This document shows, one piece after another, positions 1 through 8,690 of a stretch of 64,000 nt of DNA. Position 1 is the stretch's first letter; each line of letters begins with the position of its first letter. Source of the DNA: Cyclobacterium amurskyense (lineage in GTDB: Bacteria; Bacteroidota; Bacteroidia; Cytophagales; Cyclobacteriaceae); NCBI RefSeq assembly GCF_001050135.1, contig NZ_CP012040.1:3135001-3199000 (forward strand), read 5' to 3'. The position numbers and the translations under genes were made by a program. The notes beneath the pieces were generated by a model, which did not search any database, was not told the DNA's origin, and saw only the letters and a program-made list of their open reading frames with translations.

Positions 1-543
1 TATCAATTGTCCGGATTCAGTGAATTCCTGCTGAATTCCATCTAAGGTTCCGTCCTTGAAAGTTTGTTTTTCATGAATTTCGCCATTTTCATAATAGCTG
101 ATATGGGAGCCATTTGGTTTTCCATTTGAAAACTCAGTTCTGCTCTTAATTTTTCCGGAAGGAAAATAACTTTCTAATAAACCTTCAATAGCTCCCTCCT
201 TAAACGAAGCAATTTGTGACAGACTCCCATTTGGATAATAAGACTTGGCTTCACCATGAGGTAAATCTTTATAGTAAGGTGTTATTTTAAGCGTGTCTTG
301 TGTTATAGGGTGTAGGTCATAAAAATCTGACATCCTTTGTCCATTTTCATATTGGCCTACTTGAATCAATTGGCCTAAGGTATTGTAAAGTTTATAGGCC
401 CCATGTGCCATTCCTTCTGAGGTTTCAAAATTCTCTTTTATAATGGTCTCACCTGCATCATAATAAGTGGTGTGAACTTGTGCAAATCCAGGAGTGACCG
501 AGTAAAGCAAAAGTAGAAAGAATACAAGAGTGTAGAGTTTCAT
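1..543 (-). CDS. Secreted MORN/YwqK-like repeat protein, C-terminus cut by window edge
   Basis: An open frame runs from an ATG at 543 through the left edge without a stop (181 codons visible), so the gene is partial. The N-terminus is a signal peptide: a short charged start, a leucine-rich core and an Ala-Gln cleavage-like site near residue 22. The rest is a series of roughly 23-residue units of the form 'G.....YY.NG.......F..G...G', for example SYYPNGSLSQIASFKEG and SYYENGEIHEKQTFKDG. This is the pattern of the MORN-like 'toxin-antitoxin YwqK family antitoxin' repeats. In Bacteroidota such proteins are usually exported and have no demonstrated antitoxin role, so the family name should not be read as function. 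It is on the same strand as the thiolase that precedes it (42 bp gap) and may be read through from it. The repeat type is confident; the role is unknown. Confidence 0.75.
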   Translation of the reverse strand, partial: MKLYTLVFFLLLLYSVTPGFAQVHTTYYDAGETIIKENFETSEGMAHGAYKLYNTLGQLIQVGQYENGQRMSDFYDLHPITQDTLKITPYYKDLPHGEAKSYYPNGSLSQIASFKEGAIEGLLESYFPSGKIKSRTEFSNGKPNGSHISYYENGEIHEKQTFKDGTLDGIQQEFTESGQLI

Positions 544-585
544 TTGGTGCCATTTTCCTTTAAAAGCCTAGCGTTTTATTGCTGA

Positions 586-1779
586 TTACATTTTTTCTAT
601 GACAATAGCAGATGCACCGCCTCCACCATTGCATATTCCAGCAACTCCCAAGTTTCCATTTTCTTGATGAAGAATGGAAAGTAAAGTTGTTATGATTCTG
701 CTACCTGAGCACCCAAGTGGATGGCCCAAAGCCACAGCTCCACCATAAACATTTAATTTTTTTTCAGGAATACTCAACAGTTCTTGATTGGCTAGAGCCA
801 CCGCTGCAAAGGCCTCATTGATTTCATAATAGTCGATGTCACTTGAATTGACTCCTGCAATTTTTAGTGCTTTTGGAATAGCCAAGGAGGGCGCTGTTGT
901 AAACCATAATGGGTCACTGGCAGCATCAGAAAATCCACGTATTTTACCGATTATCGGTAAGTTCATTGACATGGCTGTTTTTTTATCCGCTAAAATAAGC
1001 GCTGAGGCCCCATCACTTATGTTTGATGCGTTGGCTGCAGTAACTGTTCCTTCCAGTAAAAAAACAGGTTTTAATGTTGGTATTTTTTCGAAATTGACCT
1101 TTTTGAAATCCTCATCTTCTGAAATAAGGTTCTTTTCACCCCTTCTGCCTTTGACCTGAATGGGGCATATTTCATTATCGAATAAGCCTTTTTTCCATGC
1201 TTCAGCGGCCAGTTGATAGCTTTTTATGGCATACTGATCCTGAGATTCACGACTTATCTTCATTTCTTTGGCTGTGTTTTCAGCGCAATTCCCCATAGGA
1301 AAATCGTGATAAACCTCGTGTAAGCCATCCTTTTGAAGTCCATCTACCAGGTTTCCATCTCCATATTTATAGCCAAAACGAGCCTTTGGAAGGTAATAGG
1401 GGACATTACTCATGCTTTCCATCCCTCCGGCAACTACGATTTCAGCTTGCCCACACATTATGGCTTGAGCGCCTAGCATTACTGCTTTCATGCCGGATGC
1501 ACATACCTTGTTAATTGTCGTGCAGGGTGTTGAAATGCTTAGACCAGCTTTTAGTGCCGTTTGTCTGGCGGGTGCTTGTCCTAAGTTTGAGGAGAGTACG
1601 TTTCCCATCAATACCTCACTGATTAAACTAAGGTCTGTTATCCCAGATTTCTCTATGGCGGATCGAATGGCAAATCCTCCCAGTTCGGTGGCCGAGAGAG
1701 AAGAAAGTTGTCCTCCAAATCCACCGATAGGAGTTCTTGTGGCGGCTATAATATATACTTCTCTCATATTATGGGTCAT
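586..1779 (-). CDS. Acetyl-CoA C-acyltransferase (thiolase)
   Basis: This 397-residue protein has the standard length and motifs of a biosynthetic or degradative thiolase, which condenses two acetyl-CoA or cleaves 3-ketoacyl-CoA in the cytoplasm. The acyl-accepting cysteine is C93 in NKVCASGMKA, the catalytic histidine is H353 in GHPLGCSG, and the second active-site cysteine is C383 in GICNGGGGA. The N-terminal REVYIIAATRTPIGGFGG segment is typical. An internal ATG four codons in is an equally good start. The gene follows the Bat-type gene at 1785-2426 with a 5 bp gap, so it may be co-transcribed although there is no obvious functional link. Sequence alone does not separate AtoB/PhaA-type acetyl-CoA acetyltransferase from a broader 3-ketoacyl thiolase; the short form favours acetyl-CoA acetyltransferase. 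Confidence 0.93.
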   Translation of the reverse strand: MTHNMREVYIIAATRTPIGGFGGQLSSLSATELGGFAIRSAIEKSGITDLSLISEVLMGNVLSSNLGQAPARQTALKAGLSISTPCTTINKVCASGMKAVMLGAQAIMCGQAEIVVAGGMESMSNVPYYLPKARFGYKYGDGNLVDGLQKDGLHEVYHDFPMGNCAENTAKEMKISRESQDQYAIKSYQLAAEAWKKGLFDNEICPIQVKGRRGEKNLISEDEDFKKVNFEKIPTLKPVFLLEGTVTAANASNISDGASALILADKKTAMSMNLPIIGKIRGFSDAASDPLWFTTAPSLAIPKALKIAGVNSSDIDYYEINEAFAAVALANQELLSIPEKKLNVYGGAVALGHPLGCSGSRIITTLLSILHQENGNLGVAGICNGGGGASAIVIEKM

Positions 1780-1784
1780 TTGTT

Positions 1785-2426
1785 TTAATAATCAGGAAGC
1801 CCTCTTTTAGGTTGTTGAGTAGGCTTCTTTTTGTTCTGTTGAATGTACCTAAGCTCATTACTATTCATGGCATCCAGGATCTGTGCAGCTTGTTCAGGTG
1901 TAATGTTCATTTGCTCTAACCTTTGCTTCAGTTCTTCCATCGCCTTTTCCCGTTCGCTCAGATCACTTTCCATGCTATTCTGCTCCTCAGAATTTTCATT
2001 TTCTTCTGTTTTCTCCCCACGCTTTTCTTCCATTTCGTCAGACTCATCAGCACCATCCTCTGGGGTTTGTTCTTCCCCCTCACCATTTTCTTGCTTTTCG
2101 CTATCCTGCTTCTCTTGTTCCTGCTGATCTTGGTTTTGCTCTTGTTCTTGTTGCTCTTGGTCTTGCTGATCCTGATTCTCCTGGTCTTTCTTCTCTTGCT
2201 CTTCCTGGTCTTTTTTTAATTTCTCCCAAAGTGCATTGAGCTTGGCATCTTGAGGGTATTTCTCAAGACCTTCTGCCAGCAATTGGCTGGTGCCCTGTAT
2301 GTCGTCATTTACGTATTGTCTTGCAGCTTTATTGAAATAATCTGCTTGAGATTGGGATTTTCCTTCATACGGCAATAACACGATTAAAGGAAGGATGATT
2401 AGAAATAGTTTATTTATTGATTTCAT
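1785..2426 (-). CDS. BatC-like protein with Gln/Glu-rich low-complexity segment
   Basis: A 213-residue protein with an N-terminal signal peptide (MKSINKLFLIILPLIVLLP) and a short TPR-like helical unit (residues about 28-70). A long stretch almost entirely of E, Q, D, K, N and S follows (about 73-160), then a C-terminal helical piece (SEREKAMEELKQRLEQMNITPEQAAQILDAM) and a basic tail. This layout matches the last TPR gene of Bacteroidota Bat (aerotolerance) clusters, and the two upstream genes are a TPR protein and a VWA protein of the same cluster. The start overlaps the end of the upstream gene by 17 bp, indicating translational coupling. The charged segment is probably disordered. The family placement rests on context and architecture rather than a catalytic motif. 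Confidence 0.7.
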   Translation of the reverse strand: MKSINKLFLIILPLIVLLPYEGKSQSQADYFNKAARQYVNDDIQGTSQLLAEGLEKYPQDAKLNALWEKLKKDQEEQEKKDQENQDQQDQEQQEQEQNQDQQEQEKQDSEKQENGEGEEQTPEDGADESDEMEEKRGEKTEENENSEEQNSMESDLSEREKAMEELKQRLEQMNITPEQAAQILDAMNSNELRYIQQNKKKPTQQPKRGLPDY

Positions 2427-3063
2427 TGATGTCCTTTAAATGGTCTATAAATTGCTGATAAGAAGCTACTGTTTCATCGATTTCTAAAGCCCGATTCATT
2501 GTGTTAAGCGCTTCGTCAAACTGGAACCTATCCACCAAATCGTCTGCCTGAGCCTTCATCCTCTTGGCGTAGTTGGAGGGTTCTGGTTTGTCCTCCTGAT
2601 CTTGGTTTTCCTCGTTTTCCTGATTTTCTTCATTGCCATCTAACCACCTGCTTAGTAGTTCATAGTTATACCGTGCTTTTTCATTGGTTGGATCCTTTAA
2701 TAAGGAGGTTTTAAAAAAGGCCAGTGCCTCTTTGTATTTTTTCTCATTACCCAGCATTACTCCTTGCTGATTGGAAGCATAAGAAGATATTTGAGCTTTC
2801 TCACTACTCAAAAGGCTTTCATATGTTTTTTTTGCATCCTCTTCTTGCCCGTTACTTTGATAGCTTAAAGCCAGGTTAAACTTTATTTCAGGCTGTGTTA
2901 GCCCATGCTCATCAACTAGGGCAAGATGCTGTCTAACTGAATTTTCATAATCAGCCTCCTTAAAAGACCTTTCTGCTGTAGCGATCGCTTCATTGGTAAT
3001 CGCTATATTCTTCCAGTCACTCGGTAATAATAACAAAATCCATAGTAAATATCTGGATACCAT
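2410..3063 (-). CDS. TPR protein of the Bat cluster
   Basis: A 217-residue exported or membrane-anchored TPR protein. A hydrophobic N-terminus (MVSRYLLWILLLLP) precedes TPR-like helix pairs: ANSVRQHLALVDEHG-type, 'EIKFNLALSYQSNGQEEDAKKTYESLL', 'SYASNQQGVMLGNEKKYKEALAFFKTSLLKDPTNEKARYNYELL', and another near the C-terminus ('DRFQFDEALNTMNRALEID'). A short acidic N/E/Q-rich linker at about residues 142-160 separates the TPR blocks. It sits between the VWA gene (24 bp gap) and the low-complexity gene (17 bp overlap), the usual batB-batC neighbourhood. TPR proteins here are thought to scaffold the periplasmic Bat complex; that is family knowledge and is not shown by this sequence. Confidence 0.75.
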   Translation of the reverse strand: MVSRYLLWILLLLPSDWKNIAITNEAIATAERSFKEADYENSVRQHLALVDEHGLTQPEIKFNLALSYQSNGQEEDAKKTYESLLSSEKAQISSYASNQQGVMLGNEKKYKEALAFFKTSLLKDPTNEKARYNYELLSRWLDGNEENQENEENQDQEDKPEPSNYAKRMKAQADDLVDRFQFDEALNTMNRALEIDETVASYQQFIDHLKDINEINK

Positions 3064-3087
3064 TGTGTTGGTTGTTTTTCAGTTGAA

Positions 3088-4053
3088 TTAAAATGATAAG
3101 GTTCTGACGGGTAAAACGGCATCAATAATTGCCAAAAGGAGAGCCGCCAAAAGAAAATAGAAATATTTGTTGGAAGAGGCTTCTACAGTTCTGCTCGCCA
3201 TCACAGTACCTTCTAATTTTGAGATGGTGTCAATTAAGTGAGGGATGTCGTTCTGTTCCCCACTTAATTCAAAATAGTCTCCACCTGTATCATTGGCTAT
3301 TTTTCTAAGATTGTCTGAAGTAAGTCTAGAGATAGCTGGCCGATTGGTGGTTTGATCAATCACTACGCCACTACCTCTTGGGATAGTACTCCCATTGGAT
3401 GTACCTACCCCCATACTGAAGACTTTTATACCTGCTGTATTCAATTCACTAAGGGTTTGCTCAAGTCCATCTCCAAAATCTTCTCCGTCACTAATCAAAA
3501 CGATGGCTTTGGATTTTGGTTCTTGACTTTCATCTGTTTGAAATTTGCTTAGCGCCAATTTTAGAGGAGCAGCTATATCCGTCCCTGAATTAGGAACTAG
3601 GCCACTATTCAATCCGTCTAAATGTAGTTGAATCACATTTTGATCGAAAGTTAAAGGGCATTGTATAAATGCCTCAGATGAAAATATAATTATTCCTAAG
3701 CGGTCCGAACTGAAATTCTTCACTAAGTTTTTCAATTCAAACTTGACCCTTTGTAATCTGCTTGGATTAATGTCTTCCGCATTCATAGACCTGGAAAGGT
3801 CTATGGCGAGAAAAAGGTCTTTTCCCTCTTGCTTAATTTCTTTCATTGCATTGCCTATTGAGGGACCAGCCAAAGCGATAAGAAATAAAGAAAAGTACAG
3901 ACTTCTTAAAACCATTTTCCATACCAACCGCCGCTTTTTAACGGTAATCTTCTGGTTAATTTTCCAAAATCGATATAGATAAAACCCGTACAACAAAATG
4001 AATACTATTGCCAAGGTTATTATAAAACTATTGTCAGGATATGCCCAAATCAT
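3088..4053 (-). CDS. batB: VWA-domain membrane protein, BatB-like
   Basis: A 321-residue protein with the Bat VWA plan. There is a membrane segment near residues 8-26, a second at about 48-66, a VWA domain from about 80 to 280 and a C-terminal membrane segment (FYFLLAALLLAIIDAVLPV). The metal-ion-dependent adhesion site is intact: DLSRSMN gives the DxSxS motif, with a later conserved threonine in NSGTDIAAPL and an aspartate in LISDGEDFGD. The central SDRLGIIIFSSEAFIQCPLT segment is characteristic of BatA/BatB. The C-terminal half ('TSDNLRKIANDTGGDYFEL') looks more like BatB. It is the first gene of the cluster; no MoxR, DUF58, BatA, BatD or BatE gene is next to it, since the divergent neighbour is a TonB receptor. 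Confidence 0.82.
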   Translation of the reverse strand: MIWAYPDNSFIITLAIVFILLYGFYLYRFWKINQKITVKKRRLVWKMVLRSLYFSLFLIALAGPSIGNAMKEIKQEGKDLFLAIDLSRSMNAEDINPSRLQRVKFELKNLVKNFSSDRLGIIIFSSEAFIQCPLTFDQNVIQLHLDGLNSGLVPNSGTDIAAPLKLALSKFQTDESQEPKSKAIVLISDGEDFGDGLEQTLSELNTAGIKVFSMGVGTSNGSTIPRGSGVVIDQTTNRPAISRLTSDNLRKIANDTGGDYFELSGEQNDIPHLIDTISKLEGTVMASRTVEASSNKYFYFLLAALLLAIIDAVLPVRTLSF

Positions 4054-4243
4054 AGGTTGAAATTAATCATTATAACTTAAAACGAAATGGATGAAGAAGA
4101 ATTATTGATTTTTTCAAACCATAAAGTTAATTGCTGTTAAATATTTATTGCAAACTTAACTATTTTGTTGTGATACCGTTATGTTCGTATATCCTTTATT
4201 AATGTTTTGGGGATTTTCCACCAATAATCTTTCGATTTAAATA

Positions 4244-6658
4244 ATGCTTGGTTTTAACTTTGTGGCTTTCAGGTATGTTTGTATTTTATTCATTTTTGTG
4301 TTTTTATCAGCGGAGCTCGATTCATTTGCTCAGAGTATAGGCCAGGTAAGTGGGCAGGTTCTAGATGGCCAGTCTGGTGAACCATTGCCTGGAGCAGCTA
4401 TCTATTGGGAAAACCAGCCCACCAAAGGTACAGTTACGGATGTAAATGGATTCTTTTCTTTTCCAGTAGAGCCTCTTCCAAATAGCTTAAAAATAAGCTT
4501 TTTAGGTTATGAAGCTGTTAGAAGATCTTTTAATAAAAAAGATGAATTGGCTGAGCTGAAGTTTTTTTTAAGCCCCAATGAAATGAATCTTTCTGAGGTG
4601 GTGGTTTCCGAAAGGAGGGAGGATTATAATGTGAAAAGTACAGCTATCGGAAAGAGTGAGATTTCTGGCGATGAATTGAGGAGAATTCCAGCCTTATTTG
4701 GTGAGGTTGACTTGCTAAGAGGTATTCAACTTCTTCCAGGGGTAAACACTGCAGGGGAAGGAACTACAGGATTGTTTGTAAGAGGCGGGTCTTCAGACCA
4801 AAACTTGATTCAAATAGATGGAGCACCAATATACAACCCTTCACATTTCTTTGGGTTTTTCTCTGTTTTCAATCCTGATGCCATTAGTGATGTGGCCCTC
4901 TACAAGGGGAATATACCTGCTAATTTTGGTGGGCGAGCCTCCTCTTTAGTTGATATCTCCTTGAAAGAAGGAAATACACAGAAATTGAAAGGAGATGGAG
5001 GAATTGGAAGTATTAGTTCGAGGATTACTGTAGATGGCCCTTTGTTTTCTGATGATGCCTCCTTTCTAATTTCAGCTCGGAGAACTTATGCAGACGTTTT
5101 TTTAGGTCTCTCTTCCAATGAATCTCTCAGAGAAAATCAATTGTATTTTTATGACTTGAGCGGTAAGCTTATGTGGAGAAAAGGAGAAAAAAATAAATTC
5201 ACCTTTTCCACCTATTATGGAAGCGATTTTTTGGGTTTGTCAGAACAATTTGGTTTGGGTTGGAACAACTGGATAAACTCTTTCAATTGGGATAGGCAAA
5301 TCAACGACAAATTGTTTCTTGATGTAACAGCTTATTACAGTTTTTACAAATATAAAATCACTGTTTCCGACGAGGACAATGGGTTTGATTGGTCCAATTA
5401 CTTTTCTGAAACCGGGGGCAAAATTGCCTTTACTTATCTACCTGAAGACGATACAGAATTGAAATTCGGAATGCATAGCCAACTGTATTATTTTGCACCT
5501 GTAGACTTACAATTTAGCAATGATGAAAACTTGCTACCCTTTGAGTCTACTACTAGAATTGGTTTTCAGAACAGTTTCTTCATTGCGGGAAAATCAGAGG
5601 TTTCAGAAAAATTGAGCGTTGAGGCTGGCCTTCGTTGGAGTGCTTACCAACAGATTGGCAATGGTACAAATTACCTATACGAAGGAGGTGAACCAACTGG
5701 AGATGCTGCAATTTCAGACACCTTAAATTATAGCTTTGGAGAAAGGATGAAGTTTTTTGATGGACTTGAACCTAGAGTAGCTTTTAGATATCTCCTTACC
5801 GACGGTTTAGCATTGAAAGGAAGTTATAACCGGAATTACCAATACATTCAGGTGGCATCAAACTCTTCAGCAGGACTCCCTATAGATAGGTGGATTCCAG
5901 CTGGTAAATATATAGAACCTATTAGAAGTGATCAGGTTTCTCTAGGACTCTTCAAAAACCTTAATGATAATAGATGGGAATTGTCTTTGGAAGGTTATTA
6001 CCGTGATTTTAGAAACATAATTGATCTCAAACAGGATGCAAATGTATTGTTTAAAGACAATGTGGAAACTGAGATTCTAACTGGAGATGGTTGGGCTTAT
6101 GGTTTGGAATTTATGTTGAGAAAAAACATTGGCAAAACTACTGGTTGGCTAAGTTATACCTGGTCAAGGGTGTATAGGCAAATTGAAGGAATCAACATGG
6201 ATTTGCCTTATAATCCGAGGTATGACAGACCTCATGATTTGAGCTTGGTACTTACCCATCAGCTTAATGAAAGATTGTCTTTCTCAGGGACATTTGTATA
6301 CACCACAGGAGTAGCTGTAACCTTTCCTGTCGGCTCGTATGTGCTGGACAATCAGCGCATACCTTTATATGATGCTTACCGTAACAATAGCCGTTTCCCA
6401 GATTATCATAGGATGGATCTATCATTAACGCTTAAGAACAAAGACAAAGGTAGATGGTGGAAGGGGAGTTGGAACTTTAGTGTTTACAATGCCTATGGAA
6501 GGAAGAATCCATTTTCCTACCAATTTTCAGTCATTAAAAACAATGACATTAATTTTGATTCCAGTGAAGGTATACCTGTAGTTTCACAAAGACCAGGAGT
6601 AGTCAAAACTTATTTATTTGGGATTTTGCCATCGGTAACCTACAATTTTACTTTTTAA
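4244..6658 (+). CDS. TonB-dependent receptor with carboxypeptidase-like N-terminal domain
   Basis: An 804-residue outer-membrane receptor. A signal peptide (to about residue 30, ending SFAQ) is followed by a carboxypeptidase-D-like regulatory beta-sandwich (residues about 33-110, GQVSGQVLDGQSGEPLPGA, 'TDVNGFFSF'). Next comes a plug domain (about 125-230, with LLPGVNTAGEGTTGLFVRGG and 'QIDGAPIYN'), then a beta-barrel rich in alternating aromatic strands that ends in a terminal aromatic residue (SVTYNFTF). It lies 5 bp upstream of a DUF4249-type lipoprotein, and the two form a recurring pair in Bacteroidota thought to take up an unidentified substrate. It is not a SusC/SusD pair, since the partner lacks SusD features. 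The 190 bp upstream is shared with the divergent bat cluster. Substrate cannot be inferred. Confidence 0.9.
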   Translation: MLGFNFVAFRYVCILFIFVFLSAELDSFAQSIGQVSGQVLDGQSGEPLPGAAIYWENQPTKGTVTDVNGFFSFPVEPLPNSLKISFLGYEAVRRSFNKKDELAELKFFLSPNEMNLSEVVVSERREDYNVKSTAIGKSEISGDELRRIPALFGEVDLLRGIQLLPGVNTAGEGTTGLFVRGGSSDQNLIQIDGAPIYNPSHFFGFFSVFNPDAISDVALYKGNIPANFGGRASSLVDISLKEGNTQKLKGDGGIGSISSRITVDGPLFSDDASFLISARRTYADVFLGLSSNESLRENQLYFYDLSGKLMWRKGEKNKFTFSTYYGSDFLGLSEQFGLGWNNWINSFNWDRQINDKLFLDVTAYYSFYKYKITVSDEDNGFDWSNYFSETGGKIAFTYLPEDDTELKFGMHSQLYYFAPVDLQFSNDENLLPFESTTRIGFQNSFFIAGKSEVSEKLSVEAGLRWSAYQQIGNGTNYLYEGGEPTGDAAISDTLNYSFGERMKFFDGLEPRVAFRYLLTDGLALKGSYNRNYQYIQVASNSSAGLPIDRWIPAGKYIEPIRSDQVSLGLFKNLNDNRWELSLEGYYRDFRNIIDLKQDANVLFKDNVETEILTGDGWAYGLEFMLRKNIGKTTGWLSYTWSRVYRQIEGINMDLPYNPRYDRPHDLSLVLTHQLNERLSFSGTFVYTTGVAVTFPVGSYVLDNQRIPLYDAYRNNSRFPDYHRMDLSLTLKNKDKGRWWKGSWNFSVYNAYGRKNPFSYQFSVIKNNDINFDSSEGIPVVSQRPGVVKTYLFGILPSVTYNFTF

Positions 6659-6663
6659 GATAT

Positions 6664-7497
6664 ATGAAAAATTTTGGAATAATAATTTGCCTAATTTCAC
6701 TTTTGTCCTGCCAGGAAGAAGTGCAACTTGATTTAGGGGATATCCCGAAAAAGCCTATCATTGAGGCAATATGGACTGACAATGCTTCGGATAATTTTAT
6801 TAGGATTACCTATACCAGAGATTACTATGATACTTTAGACAATGAGGTGGCCAAAAATGCCTCCGTCAGTATTAAGGACAATTCTTCTGGCGAAACGGTT
6901 GACTTTAATTATGTTGAAGAATTGGGCTATTATCTACCAATAAATAATCAGGTAGCAATTACCGGACACCAATATACGATGAAGGTTTTGCTAGATGATG
7001 TAGCATATACAAGTGAGGGAATTACAAAAGAACCTCCAGTTTTAGACAGCATTACTTCAAGGTTTAGAGAAGAGAGGTTTTTTGCTGAGGAAGGCTATTA
7101 CTTGACTTTATACGGTAAAATTCCTTTTGAAGATGGTAATTTCTATAGGTTACTAGTGACAAAAAATGATACGCTTTTAAATGGTACTGACGATTATTTC
7201 CTCTTTGATGATACCTTTGGCACCAATATTCTGGACAATGGATTCGAATTGAATGGGTTTGCTTTTGAGGAGAATGATAAGGTTAAGCTTCAGTTGATCA
7301 GATTGAATGAGAATGCCTATGATTACTTAGTCCAATTCGTGTCTTTGTTGTCCAATGATGGAGGCCTTTTTAGCCCTCCACCTGAAAACCCCATATCGAA
7401 TATTATAGCCTCTAAGGGTGAGGGGCAAGTATTGGGGTATTTTATGACAGGTTCAATTATTTCGAAAACCATAACCATTGAAGAAAGCGAGCAATAG
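6664..7497 (+). CDS. DUF4249-type outer-membrane lipoprotein
   Basis: A 277-residue lipoprotein with a classical signal (MKNFGIIICLISLLSC) and lipobox cysteine at residue 16. The mature part starts with a Glu/Asp-rich stretch and is mostly beta-strand. The 'KKPIIEAIWTDN' opening, the following 'Y.DTLDNEVAKNASVSIKDN' beta-sandwich segment and the C-terminal 'SNIIASKGEGQVLGYF' are typical of DUF4249. Members are nearly always encoded next to a TonB-dependent receptor, as here. It probably sits on the outer-membrane surface as an accessory binding or capping protein for the receptor; this is inference from the pairing. The stop codon lies inside a hairpin (7486-7529). Confidence 0.8.
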   Translation: MKNFGIIICLISLLSCQEEVQLDLGDIPKKPIIEAIWTDNASDNFIRITYTRDYYDTLDNEVAKNASVSIKDNSSGETVDFNYVEELGYYLPINNQVAITGHQYTMKVLLDDVAYTSEGITKEPPVLDSITSRFREERFFAEEGYYLTLYGKIPFEDGNFYRLLVTKNDTLLNGTDDYFLFDDTFGTNILDNGFELNGFAFEENDKVKLQLIRLNENAYDYLVQFVSLLSNDGGLFSPPPENPISNIIASKGEGQVLGYFMTGSIISKTITIEESEQ

Positions 7498-7529
7498 GTG
7501 AGCCTGAATTAGGCCATCTATTACTCGCT
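7486..7529. terminator. Hairpin spanning the stop codon of the DUF4249 gene
   Basis: The arm agcgagcaatag (7486-7497, including the stop codon) pairs with ctattactcgct (7518-7529) with one mismatch. The 20-nt loop holds a further gcct/aggc pairing. No clear T-run follows on the plus strand, so it may be a 3' end-stabilising structure rather than a strong intrinsic terminator. The next gene is convergent (SDR, end at 7560), so transcription from both sides must stop near here. Confidence 0.5.
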
Positions 7530-7559
7530 GAAATTCAATAGGCGGAGAAAAAAATAAGC

Positions 7560-8405
7560 TTATTTAGTGCCAGTTTCTGTGAGAAATGGTTGAATTTGGG
7601 CTTCGCTGTAATCCCAAAGAAGATCTCTTAGAGCTTTGGAAGAGGTCAAGGAATTGTCTTTTGCGACTTTTGATTTTTTATAGTAAGCACCATTTTTACT
7701 TGGGTCTTGTTCGTTTGTAGCTAAAAAGATACCTGTTTGAGCACCTTTTTTAGGGCTTATCATAAATGGTTTAGCGAGGAAAATTAACACTTTGAATAGT
7801 CCAAGGCTTTGATTACCGAAATTAGTATTGACCACTCCTGGGTGTAATGCATAGGCAGCTATTTTTTCATGACTGTATTTCTCCGCCAAGGCTTTTGTAA
7901 ATAAAATGTTATAGAGTTTTACATTGGCATAGGCTTTAAATGAGCTGAAATTTTCTTTAAGTTCCAGATCCTGCTTATTGATCCCTGCTGCTTTGTGTGC
8001 CTCTGAACTAACGCTAATTATTTTCCCACCATTTCCACTGATAAGTAAGGGTAGGGTTAGCTGGGTCAATAGGAAATGTCCCAAATGATTTACCGAGAAG
8101 GTGAGTTCATGCCCGTCTTTAGTAATTTCCTTTTCAGGGAAAATCCCTCCCGCATTATTGATAAGTACATCAAGGTTTTTGGTCTTATCGGCAAGGGATC
8201 TCGCAGCCTTGGCAACAGAGTTTAAATCAGAAAGGTCACAATATATGATTGTGAATTTACTTGATGGAGAGGGGAGTGACTCTATCAGAGACAGGGCTTT
8301 TTTTTCACTTCTAACCAAAAGAAATATTTGTTCACATAAGGGAGCCAAGGCTTTTACTTTTTCTGCACCAATTCCAGATGTTGCTCCAGTTATTGCTATT
8401 TTCAT
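7560..8405 (-). CDS. Short-chain dehydrogenase/reductase (retinol dehydrogenase-like)
   Basis: A 281-residue classical SDR, a cytoplasmic NAD(P)-dependent oxidoreductase. The cofactor motif TGATSGIG is at residues 7-14, NNAG at 83-86, the catalytic serine is S134 in ISVSS, and the tyrosine and lysine are Y159 and K163 in YANVK. The 'LTFSVNHLGHFLLTQLTLPLL' segment and the 'ALHPGVVNTNFG' region resemble the retinol dehydrogenase/WW-oxidoreductase-like group of SDRs. The substrate cannot be predicted. It stands alone, convergent with the receptor/lipoprotein pair and divergent from the acyltransferase pair. Confidence 0.88.
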   Translation of the reverse strand: MKIAITGATSGIGAEKVKALAPLCEQIFLLVRSEKKALSLIESLPSPSSKFTIIYCDLSDLNSVAKAARSLADKTKNLDVLINNAGGIFPEKEITKDGHELTFSVNHLGHFLLTQLTLPLLISGNGGKIISVSSEAHKAAGINKQDLELKENFSSFKAYANVKLYNILFTKALAEKYSHEKIAAYALHPGVVNTNFGNQSLGLFKVLIFLAKPFMISPKKGAQTGIFLATNEQDPSKNGAYYKKSKVAKDNSLTSSKALRDLLWDYSEAQIQPFLTETGTK

Positions 8406-8529
8406 AAAGTAGGTTGTTAGGGTTGTTGAATTTTCAATAATGCGGAATGAATGTAGGTGAAATTAAAGATATTATAACTATAATTAAAAGGAAGGAGCGT
8501 AAAATTCGAGGCGGGGAATCCCAAATCAA

Positions 8530-8561
8530 TTGAAACTGATAAATTAATTTCTGTATTTTTG
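8530..8561 (+). promoter_or_regulatory. Candidate Bacteroidota promoter for the acyltransferase pair
   Basis: TATTTTTG at 8554-8561 matches the Bacteroidota -7 consensus TAnnTTTG. A TTG at 8530-8532 lies 21 bp upstream as a possible -33 element. Transcription would start near 8568, about 120 bp before the GTG start of the acyltransferase gene. The match is to a short degenerate consensus, so it is a suggestion only. The rest of the 285 bp gap (8406-8690) shows no gene. Confidence 0.4.
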
Positions 8562-8690
8562 TTATTGATTTCAACTAAGATATTCAATGGTTGGTGTCTA
8601 GGTTTCTCAGTAGGAAGTTTATGAATCTGTTTTTCAGGTAGATATCTTCAGAAAGAAAAAGGATAACATCCTTAATTAAACAAGTTGTAG

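Noticed and set aside
1843..2219. Plus-strand frames with very hydrophobic or Ser/Cys-rich translations
   Set aside because: They are the antisense of the Q/E-rich segment of the BatC-like gene; such low-complexity coding sequence always gives leucine- or serine-rich shadow frames.
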